Below, piece after piece: positions 32,482 through 32,482 of a stretch of 32,482 nt of DNA (positions are counted from its first letter, which is position 1; every line of letters begins with the position of its first letter). The notes under the pieces are model-generated. The model was given only the letters and a program-made list of their open reading frames with translations. It was not told where the DNA came from and ran no database searches. The position numbers and the translations under genes are program-made. The stretch lies in assembly GCA_947166105.1 (NCBI GenBank), contig CAMVCZ010000041.1, forward strand, positions 1 through 32,482, written 5' to 3'. The DNA is from an uncultured Bacteroidales bacterium (lineage in GTDB: Bacteria; Bacteroidota; Bacteroidia; Bacteroidales; F082).

Positions 32482-32482
32482 C

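Overview
The window looks like a chromosomal segment of a Bacteroidales bacterium (Bacteroidota), probably gut or rumen associated, though the genus cannot be fixed. The main evidence is the promoters: at least fifteen genes or gene pairs are preceded by a Bacteroidota-type -7 box (TAnnTTTG), several with a TTG about 21-23 bp upstream. Shine-Dalgarno sites are sparse. Several proteins belong to Bacteroidales families: a DUF5618-like protein, a beta-helix lipoprotein, AAA_14 ATPases and a Panacea antitoxin. No tRNA, rRNA, CRISPR array or insertion sequence was seen.

Layout. 1-322 is the start of an NAD(P)H-hydrate epimerase gene (minus strand). 373-2037 is an AT-rich two-gene unit: a small zinc ribbon and a GIY-YIG protein made of seven ~50-residue repeats. 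2158-4374 holds a DUF5618-like gene, a HAD hydrolase and an AAA_14 ATPase. The ATPase is separated from a divergent TPR gene by five near-palindromic 16-mers spaced 32-33 bp apart. 4615-9176 is a forward operon: TPR protein, DUF368/PopT lipid-carrier translocase, shikimate dehydrogenase and RlmD. aroC converges on it and diverges from smpB. 10694-12827 has a small outer-membrane-barrel candidate and a beta-helix lipoprotein. 12809-17501 (minus) has a single-chain MmeI-like restriction-modification enzyme behind an M23 peptidase.

17581-21970 is a tightly overlapping forward operon: an LTA-synthase-like membrane protein with an eroded active site, a diacylglycerol-kinase-family enzyme, a SUI1/YciH protein and an MscS-family channel, with an alpha/beta hydrolase behind. 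23018-26154 holds a DUF4143 ATPase, then pnuC, an EamA transporter and a DUF2007 protein. 26385-27578 is a toxin-antitoxin locus in which the MqsR-like toxin is frameshifted and short while the Panacea antitoxin is intact. clpB follows on the minus strand behind a shared hairpin terminator. The right edge (30535-32482) is AT-rich and looks like the end of a defence-type cassette: an HNH nuclease gene broken by one base in an A-run, followed by a DUF2971 gene.

The core is ordinary metabolism and envelope maintenance: chorismate pathway, rRNA methylation, trans-translation, undecaprenyl-phosphate recycling, peptidoglycan hydrolysis and protein disaggregation. It is interspersed with nuclease and conflict-type modules. 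The best candidates for undescribed biology are the repeat/GIY-YIG plus zinc-ribbon pair, the 32-bp-periodic array in front of the AAA_14 ATPase, and the broken conflict loci.
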